From Lota lota (lineage: Eukaryota > Chordata > Actinopteri > Gadiformes > Lotidae): a stretch of DNA of 64,000 bases. Numbering within the stretch: position 1 is the stretch's first letter; every line of letters starts with the position of its first letter. Under the pieces are notes generated by a model. The model did not search any database, was not told where the DNA came from, and was given only the letters and a program-made list of their open reading frames with translations. The position numbers and the translations under genes were made by a program. The DNA lies in assembly GCA_026745465.1 (NCBI GenBank), contig JACYXH010000114.1, positions 1,058,907 through 1,122,906 on the forward strand. The letters run 5' to 3'. Of this stretch, positions 49,575 through 60,400 are shown piece after piece.

Positions 49575-51590
49575 CTCTACAACAATGGTTGTGTAACGAA
49601 GTATAAATACTTCGTTACTGTTCTTGTCGTTTTTTTCGGGATTGGTACTTTACTTCAGTATTTAAATTTGTAGCAACTTTCACTTTTACTCCACTACTTT
49701 TCTTAAATAAAATGTATACTTTTACTCCAATACATTTCCCCTTAGCATCGTCGTTACTCGCTACAAAATAAAATTGGAAGAAATTAGAAATGTCATGACG
49801 TTGGGACGTGGGCACAGGATGTGGCAAGCAGGTTTGTCCAATCAACGGTGGTCCTAGCTAGATCGGTAACATTGATTGGCGAGTTCAATAAGTGCTCTCA
49901 ACCATCACGGTTCAGTTTCGTTTCGACTCACGGCAAGCACATACATGTCCGACACGAACGAGTCACTTCGACAGAAGTCCACTCACCAGAACAACAGACA
50001 GGTCCGAAATTAGCCCTAGCTAGCACCTAAGGTTATGATATGGATGAGACTGGCATGATGGAAGTGGCTGCACCTGCTACTCCTACAACACCTGCTACTC
50101 CTGCTAATCACGGTGACGAACATCCGTGACCATATTTGAAAGAAATGTTTTCTTATCTAGCAGTGAAAGATTCTTCTTACCGGATGAAGTGTCTCTTATG
50201 CTTACCGAAAACTACAGAAAAATTGGCGTTTTAAAACTCCCCGTCCAACCTCAAGAAACACGTTGAGGTAAGTTGAACTAACGTTAGCTAAGTGGTTAAT
50301 ATTGCTATCACATCATCGAATGTTATCAACGTTTAAATTAAAACTGAAACGATGATTACATGATGATTACATGGCACGAACTAGTTAGCTAGTTGATAAG
50401 TTGTCACATGTGTTGATAAAAATCATTAATTTATTTAGAGATTGGGATAAAGTAACAGTTAATATGTTGCATGAGATATGTTTTTGATAATAAAATAACT
50501 TGTTTTCTATTAGTTTTGGAATTGGGTTTAGCAAGACCCAACCCTTGATACCCCGTGGATTTTTCATTTTAGAATGTCAGTGTACTAGCTAATTCACCAT
50601 GCATTTTTTTTTTCATTATAACCAGAGGGTGCCACGTTCTAATGCAGCTTTAAATTATGGTCATTAACTGTTGGTGTTGTTGAGTAGCTTTTGAATCTTG
50701 TAGCTACGTTTTTATGCTTACAAATATCTCTCTTGTTGTTTCAGACAAGGCATGTACACCACTGTACAAAATATGAAGAACTGACATCAACAAAGAGAAA
50801 ACGGGCTCCTGAGACTGTCTCCACCACCAGACCACATTACTGAACACCACCCAGACTGTGTCTCAGAAGTCCATTGACAAAGCTGTGGTGAAGTATGTGG
50901 TCCAAGGGCTCCAGCCATTCTATGTTGTCGAACAAGAACCATTCTGAGATTTTGTGAAGGAACTGCGGCCTGGTGCAAAGATGTCACGGATGACCAGGAT
51001 TGATGATGCCTCCAAGAACATGAAGAAGGTGGTGACCGAGGTCATGAGAGAGGTTGACTATATCGCGACCACCACCGACTGCTGGTCTGTCAGAAGATGG
51101 AGCTTTATAGGTGTGACTGCCCATTGGATTGACCTTGCCAGTCTCAACAGATGCTCAGCAGCCCTAGCCTGTAAACAATTGAAGGGTCCACACACATTTG
51201 ATGGGTTGGCGAGTGCCCTAAATTACATCCATTGAGTTCAAAATTCGGGGGAAGATTGACAGACAACGGCTCTAACTTCTTAAAAGCTTTCCATGTTTTT
51301 GGTGAAGATGAAAACAACAATGCAGTTGGTGGTGGTGATGCAGCTCAAACGAGAGGATGAGGAGGCTCAAGAGGTATTGGTATTGATTTTAGAGTTTATA
51401 TTTTGAAAGTGTCAAACAGTTCCAATAAATCTCAAAGGAAAAGAAAAATGATTGCTGCTTTGCTTTTTTATTAACAGCATTTACTTGTACTTTTACTTTC
51501 AATACTTTTACCAGAGTAATTTTCTTGGAAGTTATCTGTACTTTTACTCAAGTATTGCTTTCTGGTACTTCTTCCACCACTGCTCTACAA
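49575..51590 (+). mobile_element. hAT element, 2000 bp, with perfect 8-bp target duplication
   Basis: CTCTACAA at 49575-49582 and again at 51583-51590 flank an insert of exactly 2000 bp (49583-51582). Left end CAATGGTTGTGTAACGAAGT; reverse complement of right end CAGTGGTGGAAGAAGTACCA. Coding remains: a BED-finger exon (about 50036-50273: PYLKEMFSYLAVKDSSYRMK, CLLCLPK, SNLKKHVE, then GTAAGT), and transposase N-half (50745-51370: YEELTSTKRKRAPETV, YIATTTDCWSVRRWSFIGVT, then LNRCSAALACKQLKG). Stops at 50130 and 50235 and several frame shifts are present. The catalytic C-half and dimerisation domain are absent. A dead, internally deleted Ac-like hAT. Confidence 0.92.
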
Positions 51591-51920
51591 TAACAGTATG
51601 AAATAATTGCATACCTTTTTTTTTTTTTTTATAGTTTGTACACACTAAGCAGCCACTTTATTAGATACATAATTATTCAAGTTTATATTGCTCAGTTTTT
51701 GTTGACATGTTCACAAATGTGTGCATACAAATATGTTTGTTATTGAGGACACAGTTAAAAGCGGTGAGGCACTGAACTGAATTATACTGAAGGGTGTTTC
51801 TAATTCTTTGTACACTGCATATTTATATACATGTGGGGGTCAGAATATTAGAAACACCTCTGAATATAGGGTAATCCAGTACAATATTTTCAAAACTAAT
51901 GACAAAATCCTAAAACGTAC

Positions 51921-51942
51921 GGGGGGGGGGGGGGGGGGGGGG
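51921..51942. repeat. G22 homopolymer
   Basis: Uninterrupted run of 22 G. The same length as the run at 19821-19842. Confidence 0.9.
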
Positions 51943-52216
51943 TTAAACACTGAAGGATCAATTCAAAAGTCTGCTGTGGTTATCCACAAATAATGTGCTA
52001 CATGTTTTACATTTAGAACTTTAGGCACCTCAGTAATGACAGGAAATGTATAATTAGACTGCTCCATGAGACAGCACATCAATAATCCTTGATAGGGGTT
52101 TGTTTAACAGTAATATAATCCACCTAGTGTTAAAAATTGCAGCTTTAACAAGTTTTAGGTCAGTGGATGATTCTTTACACCATGAACTTGATTCATATTT
52201 ATTTTTGTCATTTCAG

Positions 52217-52316
52217 GCTCCAAAGCATTCCAAACATCAACAACACAAGAGATGTCATTCGATGTGTGATGGAGTACCTTCGGGAATGTACTGCTAAACT
52301 CTCAAAAGAGTATGAT
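52217..52316 (+). pseudogene. SAMD3-like block 3
   Basis: 100-nt exon between TTTCAG and GTAAGT. One leading base completes a codon from block 2, then 33 intact codons. The 'TRDVIRCVMEYL' helix is the match to the family. Confidence 0.7.
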
Positions 52317-53040
52317 GTAAGTTTAAGTAAATCAAGTACATAAAATATAAAGGTGATCTCGATCTCCCACCTGGTACGTCTTGGGAAGGTCACATCACAA
52401 AATACAGTAAAAACAATTTCTCCCAGTACTTCTTGGCAAGCTACTGTGTTTTCTTGTTTGTTGAGTCATGCACATAATAATTGTTCTGTGTAATGTTTTT
52501 GTTACTACTGTAGAAATAGAAGATACTAAATGCTCGCCATCTTGATCTGATTTCACCAACATTCTTTGTCCCAAGAAAAGCATTACTAAAAGGTCCCGAT
52601 GACCTGGGTATTGTGTTAGGAGGTCATCAAAGTTGTGACTGAGCTTGGTAATTTTCCAAGGGCATGCTCCTTGGGTTGGCATAAGCGCTGAATCTTGCCT
52701 ATGCAAAGGAACACATTTGCGGTGTTCCAGAAACTGTTCCTGGAGCTGGATTGTTCTAAGCTCTCCCCCCAAAGTGAACACCCTCAAAAATAAGCTTAAG
52801 AAACTGTTGTTGCCGGTCGTTCCAGAACTGCTTCACGTTGGATTTTAATAATATATGAACAAGAAGAGCAGTGTAAATGTGTTGAATTAGGAAACAAATG
52901 TGGTCAGATATGAGTTTATATAATTTATTTTATTTAGTGAATACAAATCAGTTGTATCTAGATATTTAGTAAGCTTATCAATTTTACCCAGATAATTAGT
53001 AAATATAAATCAATTTCACCATGATAATTTATCAAAATAA

Positions 53041-53448
53041 ATCACAGTTTGCAGGAAGTCATTTGACGTCTCCAACATGAGGATTTTGGCCCTCAAAAGC
53101 CATGCTCAAGGCCAAGGAAATATTAAAGTAGCCAGACATTTACAAAATGGGCCTCGTATGACACAATTTCTGAGAGGTAGCACTGAGGAAGCGAATGTAG
53201 TGGAGTCAACAGACAGTCATAGAAGAGCTGAGGAGGAACAAATGGCAGATCTGCAAGCAGCAGTCAGAGAGACAGCTCAAGTACATGCAGATTTGAGGTG
53301 AAGGCCACACCACAACAATAACTTACTTCTCTAGTCAAGCTGTTTGTGAATAATGAAAATGGTGATTTCTCATTTTTCTTTTAATTTGTGTGCAGATTTC
53401 TCTTTTATTTAAACAAATGTTCCCAGACAGTGAAGTTGCAAATATTCT
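53041..53448 (+). pseudogene. N-terminal part of a BED-finger/hAT-like protein gene
   Basis: 53044-53297 reads TVCRKSFDVSNMRILALKSH, then AQGQGNIKVARHLQ and MTQFLRGSTEE. This is the start of a multi-copy fish protein whose usual form is C..C..SFDVSNMGE-type finger followed by a Ser/Thr-rich stretch and a hAT-like core. Donor GTGAAG follows at 53298. A second block after TGTGCAG (53396-53448) reads SLLFKQMFPDSEVANILW, the family's next segment. The phases of the two blocks do not match as spliced here. The first finger cysteine pair is incomplete. The gene is cut at 53448 by retroviral sequence. Confidence 0.6.
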
Positions 53449-55954
53449 TTGGTGGACGTTGGTGTCATAGTACCCTGCAACAACTCACGAGTACGAACCC
53501 CCATTTTTCCTGTTAAGAAAGTATGGCCTTGCGGAAAACCAGTCAAATGCCGTTTTGTCCAGGACCTACAGGGAGCTAACCAGGTAGTCCATGCACGCGC
53601 ACCTAATGTCCCGAACCCATACACGATCTTGTCACAAATACCACCTGCCACTAAATGGTTCACGGTGGTTGACCTTGCAAATGCTTTCTTTAGCATCCCT
53701 GTAGACCCTGGCCGCCAATTCTGGTTCGCTTTTGACTTTGGGGGAAAGCCCTATACATGGACTCGCTTGCCACAAGAGTACTGTGAATCACCCACCATTT
53801 ACACTGAAGCATTGCAACTAAGCCTATAATCACCCCAGTTACAGCAGGGCTCTGCATTGTTACAGTATGTTGATGATCTGTTGATTTGTTCCCCAACTAA
53901 GGACCGGTGTCGTTATAATTCTCTGCGACTCTTACACCATCTGGCGTCTGAGGGCCACAGGAGGTTCTTCACATCATCTGGCAAAAGCATTATGCACCAT
54001 GACAAAATATCTGCATTACTCGATGCCATTCTCCTACCCGCCCAGATACCGGTAGTTAAATGTGCGGCACACACGGGCAACACCGACACTGTGTCCCTGG
54101 GTAATGACAGAGCAGACACAGCGGCAAAGGTGGCGGCTACACGACCTCCACCTGCTCACACCACACTCGTTTCCACCCCTATTAGTCATATAGCTGCATC
54201 CGTTGCAGAGGTCCAGGACCTCTCCACGCCAGACATGCGCGCGCAGTGGCACAATAGGGGTGCTGTGTTTTGTCGACAGCCATTGGCAAGGTCGAACAGG
54301 GAAGCCATGCCTCCCTGTGGCCATGTTTGCTGCCTATGGATAATGGATCTTTTCCAACAGTATTGGTACACCACGGGTTTTTTCCACATACGCACAAAAA
54401 TACTGTCAGGCATGCGTTATTTGCGCCAATCATAACATAGGCCGAGGACAGAGGGTCGAACGCGCGGCACACGACAGACCAACACGCCCATTCGAACACG
54501 TCATGATAGATTTTGTTGAGCTACGACCATCGGAAGGCAAGCGCTATTGCCTTGTGATCGTCGACATATGGTCTAAATGGGTTGAGGCGTTTCCCGCCTC
54601 AAAGGCAACGGCAGAAGTAGTCGCAAAAGCATTACTAACGGAAATTGTGCCACGATGGGTCATTCCCGTGAAACTCTCTAGCGACAACGGCTCACACTTC
54701 GTTAACCAGGCCATCAAAGAGATCAGCACCTCTGCATTAACCTCAACTACCATTGCTCGTACCACCGCCAGAGCAGTGGTGCAGTGGAACGTGAGAACAC
54801 AACATTAAAAGCAAAGCTCACGAAAATCGGCACAGAGACGGGCTTACCCTGGACGAAGGCGCTCCCTCTAGTGTTGATGTACATGAGAATGAGAGTCAGA
54901 ACAAGGACGGAACTCTCACCCTTTGAGGTGCTGTTTGCTTACCCGCCCCCTGTAGGTACAGCAGCGCCAGGAAAGCAGGCGATTCCCTCCACCACACTAT
55001 GTGAAGATGCAATGTTACTATATTGTTTCTCCCTGTCCAACGCTTTCTCACAGGTATGGCTCCAGGTGGAGGCAGCGCTGCCATGACCTGGTGGTCATCA
55101 AGGACTTCCGACGGAAAACGTGGAGCTCACCACGATGGCTGGGACCCTTCCAAGTCCTCCTTACTCCATACTGGGATGAAAGTAGGGGAGCGGCAGTCAT
55201 GGGTTCATACCTCCCACTGCAAGAAGTACAAAGGAACAGACCAGATGCCCACACCAGCCCCTTGACAAAACTGATTTGCCCGTGCACACACGTTCACGCA
55301 CCTGACACAAAGGAGGTATACGACGTGCTCTGCCTCCACAACCATACACTGATGCTAATAACCACTCCGCCAAGGACGGGCCTCCACCCTGCACCAGACC
55401 CCGGGGATGAAGGGTCATCCTCCTCCGCAGCACCTAACATCCATTAGTTTTGCAGTGGCCCGACACCAGGAGACCTACCGCCAGTGCCATTCTGCCACAC
55501 GAACTGTCCCATGGCCAAAACATGCACATGGTATAGAAAGGCCACGCTAGGACCATGGGCGTGGCTTATGATTCTGATTGTTATCCTCTTTTGCTTACTC
55601 TTTTGCTTGTTCTTTCCCTTTTCTAGGGTTCTATCCGCCATAACCACGACCAATCCTCCCAATCACCACCACCGTAGCAGCCCAAACAACATTTCTGTAG
55701 ACCTGCTCACCTCTGCACCAGTAACCCCGGTCATGCCCCCATCCCCACACCTCATGCTAACAGAAAGTTTGTAGCCGCCAAAGTGCCTCGTCATAGAGCA
55801 CAGTCTGCCAATTGCCCTCTGCGCCTCCGATGGGCCACACGTTCGCCCAGCTTGAGTCCCATCCCTTACTGCCCACAGCCCCGCCCCGTCCTGACCATCC
55901 CCCTCCTTACAAAGCCTCAGAATCTGACTCCTCGTCAGATGACGACCTTATGAC

Positions 55955-55982
55955 GACCGTACATTCTATAGAATGTACGGTC
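55955..55982. repeat. 28-bp perfect palindrome in the retroviral 3' region
   Basis: GACCGTACATTCTA followed by its exact reverse complement TAGAATGTACGGTC, without a spacer. A second, shorter dyad (CGATCATATTATGATCG) lies near 56164, just before the polypurine tract. Confidence 0.9.
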
Positions 55983-56192
55983 CACTGGCTGTGCAAATAT
56001 ATTGCACCTTTTTCCCCATCAAGGCGGGTTTAAAGTCCTGACCTGGTGGTTTTTTTCAAGAAGCCATATGTGCGTGGGCCAGCACTGAGTGTTACTATAT
56101 TTTCTTACTGAATGATTTTGTATTGCAGCGCTGCTTTTGTATTGCAGTCTTTTTCCTCTTGGTCGATCATATTATGATCGAAAGGGAGGAAT

Positions 56193-56660
56193 TGTGATGG
56201 AAAATGACTCGAGGCCCTATTCCGAGGTCAGCTCACTTAAACTAAGTAGTTGAGATGTTCAAGTTGTTATGTGCACACTATAGTGGCTTATCTGTCTTTG
56301 CAACTATCTAACTCTTTGCAGCTGCCTGTTTTCCTGTATCCCTGCATTGTGCTCTGTTCTCATGTGAGAAACTCCTGAGCAAAGCTCCTCTCCCCAAGTA
56401 TGTGTCCGGCCTTGACTGCATATTGCACCTGTTATAGATAGTAAATGACAGCATCTCGTGATATTTTTTGTTGTTTACTTCTCTCTACAAAAAGGGCTTC
56501 CTTCCTTTATTCAGTGCACTTTTTCTCAGGAACTCTGCTCTGTGTGGAGTTGCCTTTGAAACTGTCTTTTATATGCTGCAGTGTATGAAATAAATCAACT
56601 ACGAATATCCATTTGTCTTTTATTCGAGCCAGTCACCAGTTATTAATTTGCTACAACACA
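56193..56660 (+). repeat. 3' LTR of the endogenous retrovirus
   Basis: Begins TGTGATGG directly after the polypurine tract, carries AATAAA at 56589-56594 and ends near CTACAACACA. About 468 bp. TG/CA-type ends. No second copy in the window to measure age. Confidence 0.7.
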
Positions 56661-56690
56661 CTAGATTCAAAGAAACTTCTACAGGTATAG

Positions 56691-57120
56691 ATGGATAGTC
56701 CAAATGTTAATGACATTTCTATGATTATTCCAAGAGGACAGGTTTGCAAATTGCTCACGGAGGTTTTAACAAGGAGAGAAAGAAACAGGTTGGAAACTGG
56801 GAGAAACACATGGGTTGAAGACTTCCTAGTGGCAGAACGGTCTATCAGGATATGGCCATCGGTTCAAACCTTCTTTGAGAGCTACAAGAAGCTTCCCAAA
56901 AGCAAAGTTCCTACATCCACCTCATATTGCCCTGGGTAAAGGAGGCTACCTCCAACCGCTTATTTGAGGCCAGGCTCCAGTTTTTTGCTTTTGTTGCAAG
57001 GCAGCTCAAACCATTCTTGGAGGCTTTCCAAACAGATGCACAGATTGTGCCCTTTTTGGCAACGGAGCTCCAGGTCACCTTGAGGAGCTTATGGTCGTGT
57101 TTTATAAAGAGGGAAATGCT
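56691..57120 (+). pseudogene. C-terminal part of the BED-finger/hAT-like protein gene
   Basis: First frame: DFLVAERSIRIWPSVQTFFE, then SYKKLPKSKVPTSTSY. After a frame shift near 56930: VKEATSNRLFEARLQFFAFV, then FLEAFQTDAQIVPFLATEL and FIKREML. The 'WP...LPKSK...FQTDxPxVPFL' pattern is the C-terminal half of the same fish protein type whose N-terminus is at 53041-53448. The two ends lie on either side of the retroviral copy, in the same orientation. The central core is not present. Confidence 0.55.
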
Positions 57121-57449
57121 GAATGTTGGACCCCCTCAATGACGCTAACATAGTTGGGTGGAGTAGCTTCGTTTAATGGTAGAAATACATCTGGTTTTAA
57201 CCAAGTTTCACATAGGCCCAGGATATCTATCTTACTATCAACAATTAAATCCTGGACCAAGAGCGCTTTACCTGAAAACGATCTAATGTTCATGAATCCT
57301 ATTTTGAGCTCTTACGATTTATTAATGCCAGAGGGAGTTCGATTACCATTCAGCTCTGAGGAAGAGGAAGTTAGAGAAATAGTGAGATTTGTACAGACTT
57401 GCGGCGGCTTTTGCCAGTGGGTTTTATACCTCGAGACAGTCCACTGCAT
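57102..57449 (-). mobile_element. LINE endonuclease fragment
   Basis: Minus strand: KIGFMNIRSFSGKALLVQDL, then IVDSKIDILGLCETWLKPD and LNEATPPNYVSVIEG. These are the N-terminal endonuclease motifs of a fish non-LTR element, N-I-R-S and L-x-E-T-W. Only about 115 residues remain. One end meets the hAT-like gene remnant, the other the satellite array. Confidence 0.85.
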
Positions 57450-60400
57450 CAATTGGTTTTAACACAAAAAAACATATTTATGCTCAGAAACACGTTGTGT
57501 TCAAAAAATGATTATCTTGCTCTGAAAAGCATTTTCCGCAGATAGAAAAGGTTGCTTTTTTCCCACTTTATATGGAAAAGTGTAACTAAGCGTGTTTTTG
57601 GTTAGACCTAATTGTTGGTTAGACCTTATAACAACATCAATAGGTGAAGCACCATCGTTTTTAACAGAAAAAAACATGTTTATGGTCAGAAACACATTGT
57701 GGTCAAAAAGTGATTCCCTTCCTCTGAAAAGCATTTTCCGCACATAAAAAAGTTGTATGTTGCTTTTTTCCCACTTTAAATGGAAAAGTGTAACTAAGCA
57801 TGTTAATGGTTGTTTAGACCTTATACCAACACCAACTTGTGAAGCACCATCGTTTTTAATACAAAAAAACATGATTATGCTCAGAAACACATTGTGGTCA
57901 GAAAGTGATTCTCTAGCTCTGAAAATCATTTCCCGCACATAAAAAAGTGGTATGTTGCTTTTTTCCCACTTTAAATGGAAAAGTGTAACTAAGCATGTTA
58001 ATGGTTGTTTAGACCTTAATAACAACATAAATTGGTTTTTAACACAAAAAACATATTTATGCTCAGAAACACATTGTGTTCAAAAAACGATTATCTTGCT
58101 CTGAAAAGCATTTTCCGCAGATAAAAAAGTGGTATGTTGCTTTTTTCCCACTTTAAATGGAAAAGTGTAACTAAGCATGTTAATGGTTGGTTAGACCTTA
58201 TAACAACATAAGTTGTTTAGACCTTATACCAACATCAACTTGTGAAGCACCATCGTTTTTAACACAAGAAAACATGATTATGCTCAGAAACACATTGTGT
58301 TCAAAAAGTGATTATCTTGCTCTGAAAAGCATTTTCCGCACAGAAAAAAGTGGTATGTTGCTTTTTTCCCACTTTAAATGGAAAAGTGTAACTAAGCATG
58401 GAAATGGTTGTTTAGACCTTATACCAACATCAACTTGTGAAGCACCATCGATTTTAACACAAAAAAACATATTTATGCTCAGAAACACATTGTGTTCAAA
58501 AAGTGATTATCTTCCTCTGAAAAGCATTTTCCGCACATAAAAAAGTGGTATGTTGCTTTTTTCCCACTTTAAATGGAAAAGTGTAACTAAGCATGTAAAT
58601 GGTTGTTTAGACCTTATACCAACATCAACTTGTGAAGCACCATCGATTTTAACACAAAAAAACATATTTATGCTCAGAAACACATTGTGTTCAAAAAGTG
58701 ATTATCTTGCTCTGAAAAGCATTTTCCGCACATAAAAAAGTGGTATGTTGCTTTTTTCCCACTTTAAATGGAAAAGTGTAACTAAGCATGTTAATGGTGG
58801 TTTAGACCTTCTACCAACATCAACTTGTGAAGCACCATCGATTTTAACACAAAAAACATACTTATGCTCAGAAACACATTGTGTTCAAAAAATGATTATC
58901 TTGCTCTGAAAAGCATTTTCCGCAGATAAAAAAAGGTGTATGTTGCTTTTTTCCCACTTTAAATGGAAAAGTGTAACTAAGCATGGAAATGGTTGTTTAG
59001 ACCTTATACCAACATCAACTTGTGAAGCACCATCGATTTTAACACAAAAAACATATTTATGCTCAGAAACACATTGTGTTCAAAAAATGATTATCTTGCT
59101 CTGAAAAGCATTTTCCACACAAAAAAAAAGTTGTATGTTGCTTTTTTCCCATTTTAAATGGAAAAGTCTAACTAAGCTTGTTAATGGTTGTTTAGACCTT
59201 ATATCAACATCAACAGGTGAAGCACCATCGTTTTTAACACAGAAAAGCATGTATATGCTCAGAAACACATTGTGGTCAGAAAGTGATTCTCTAGCTCTGA
59301 AAATCATTTTCCGCACATAAAAAAGTGGTATGTTGCTTTTTTCCCACTGTAAATGGAAAAGTGTAACTAAGCATGTTAATGGTTGGTTAGACCTTAATAA
59401 CAACTTAAATTGGTTTTTAACACAAAAAACATATTTATGCTCAGAAACACATTGTGTTCAAAAAATGATTATCTTGCTCTGAAAAGCATTTTCCGCAGAT
59501 AAAAAAGTGGTATGTTGCTTTTTTCCCACTTTAAATGGAAAAGTGTAACTAAGCATGTTAATGGTTGTTTAGACCTTATACCAACATCAACTTGTGAAGC
59601 ACCATCGATTTTAACACAAAAAACATATTTATGCTCAGAAACACATTGTGTTCAAAAAATGATTATCTTGCTCTGAAAAGCATTTTCCGCAGATAAAAAA
59701 AGTGGTATGTTGCTTTTTTCCCACTTTAAATGGTAAGTGTAACTAAGCATGTTAATGGTTGTTTAGACCTTATACCAACATCAACTTGTGAAGCACCATC
59801 GTTTTTAATACAAAAAAACATGATTATGCTCAGAAACACATTGTGGTCAAGAAAGTGATTCTCTAGCTCTGAAAATCATTTTCCGCACAGAAAAAAGTGG
59901 TATGTTGCTTTTTTCCTACTTTAAAGGGAAAAGTGTAACTAAGCATGTTTTTGGTTAGACCTAATTGTTGGTTAGACCTCATAACAACATTAATAGGTGA
60001 AGCACCATCGTTTTTAACAGAAAAAAACACGTTTATGGTCAGAAACACATTATGGTCAAAAAGTGATTCCCTACCTCTGAAAAGCATTTTCCGCACATAA
60101 AAAAAGTGGTATGTTGCTTTTTTCTAACTTTAAATGGAAAAGTGTAACTAAGCATGGATTTGGTTAGACCTAATTGTTGGTTAGACCTTATACCAACATC
60201 AAATGGTGAAGCACCATCGTTTTTAACACAAATAAACATGTTTTACACAGAAACACATTGTGGTCAAAAAAGTATTTCTCTCGCTCTAAAAAGCATTTTC
60301 CACACATAAAAAAGTTGTATGTTGCTTTTTTCCCACTTTAAAATGAAAAGTGTAACTAAGCTTGTTAATGGTTGTTTAGACCTACATCAACATCAACTGG

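Larger units (their letters stand above)
48851..52845 (+). pseudogene. SAMD3-like gene fragment, degenerate
   Basis: Four exon-like blocks resemble a multi-copy fish family annotated as SAMD3-like. Block 1, 48851-48912: SPNIEDIRARWPALFE, donor GTATCT. Block 2 from 49343: IQDEFHRITMVQLESKFMSK, then LLNLFHSKGG. Block 3, 52217-52316: LQSIPNINNTRDVIRCVMEY, then LRECTAKLSKEYD and GTAAGT. Block 4, about 52514-52845: GPDDLGIV, VVTELGNFPRACS, VFQKLFLELDCSKLSP, then KVNTLKNKLKKLL in different frames. Block 2 splices in frame to block 3 if the donor at 49504 (AATAA, then GTATTG) is used. The earlier donor at 49490 would not keep the frame. Block 4 has at least two frame shifts and a stop after its acceptor. 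The gypsy LTR ends about 20 bp before block 1, so the 5' part was probably displaced. Confidence 0.7.
53449..56660 (+). mobile_element. Endogenous retrovirus (gamma/epsilon-like), broken, 3' part
   Basis: Fossil. Parts in order: RT from 53449 (VGVIVPCNNSRVRTPIFPVK, KWFTVVDLANAFFSIPVD, then the YVDDLLI box near 53864); RNase H remnant about 54060-54130; integrase core about 54500-54810 (MIDFVELRPSEGKRYCLVIV, WSKWVEAFPASKATAEVVAK, SDNGSHFVNQAIKEI); integrase C-terminus about 54850-55240 (SPFEVLFAYPPPVG, SPRWLGPFQVLLT); an env-leader-like frame with a strong membrane segment (55484-55780: GPWAWLMILIVILFC); purine tract AAAGGGAGGAA (56181-56191); and a 3' LTR. No 5' LTR or gag seen. Many (more than eight) breaks. 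Old. Confidence 0.85.
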
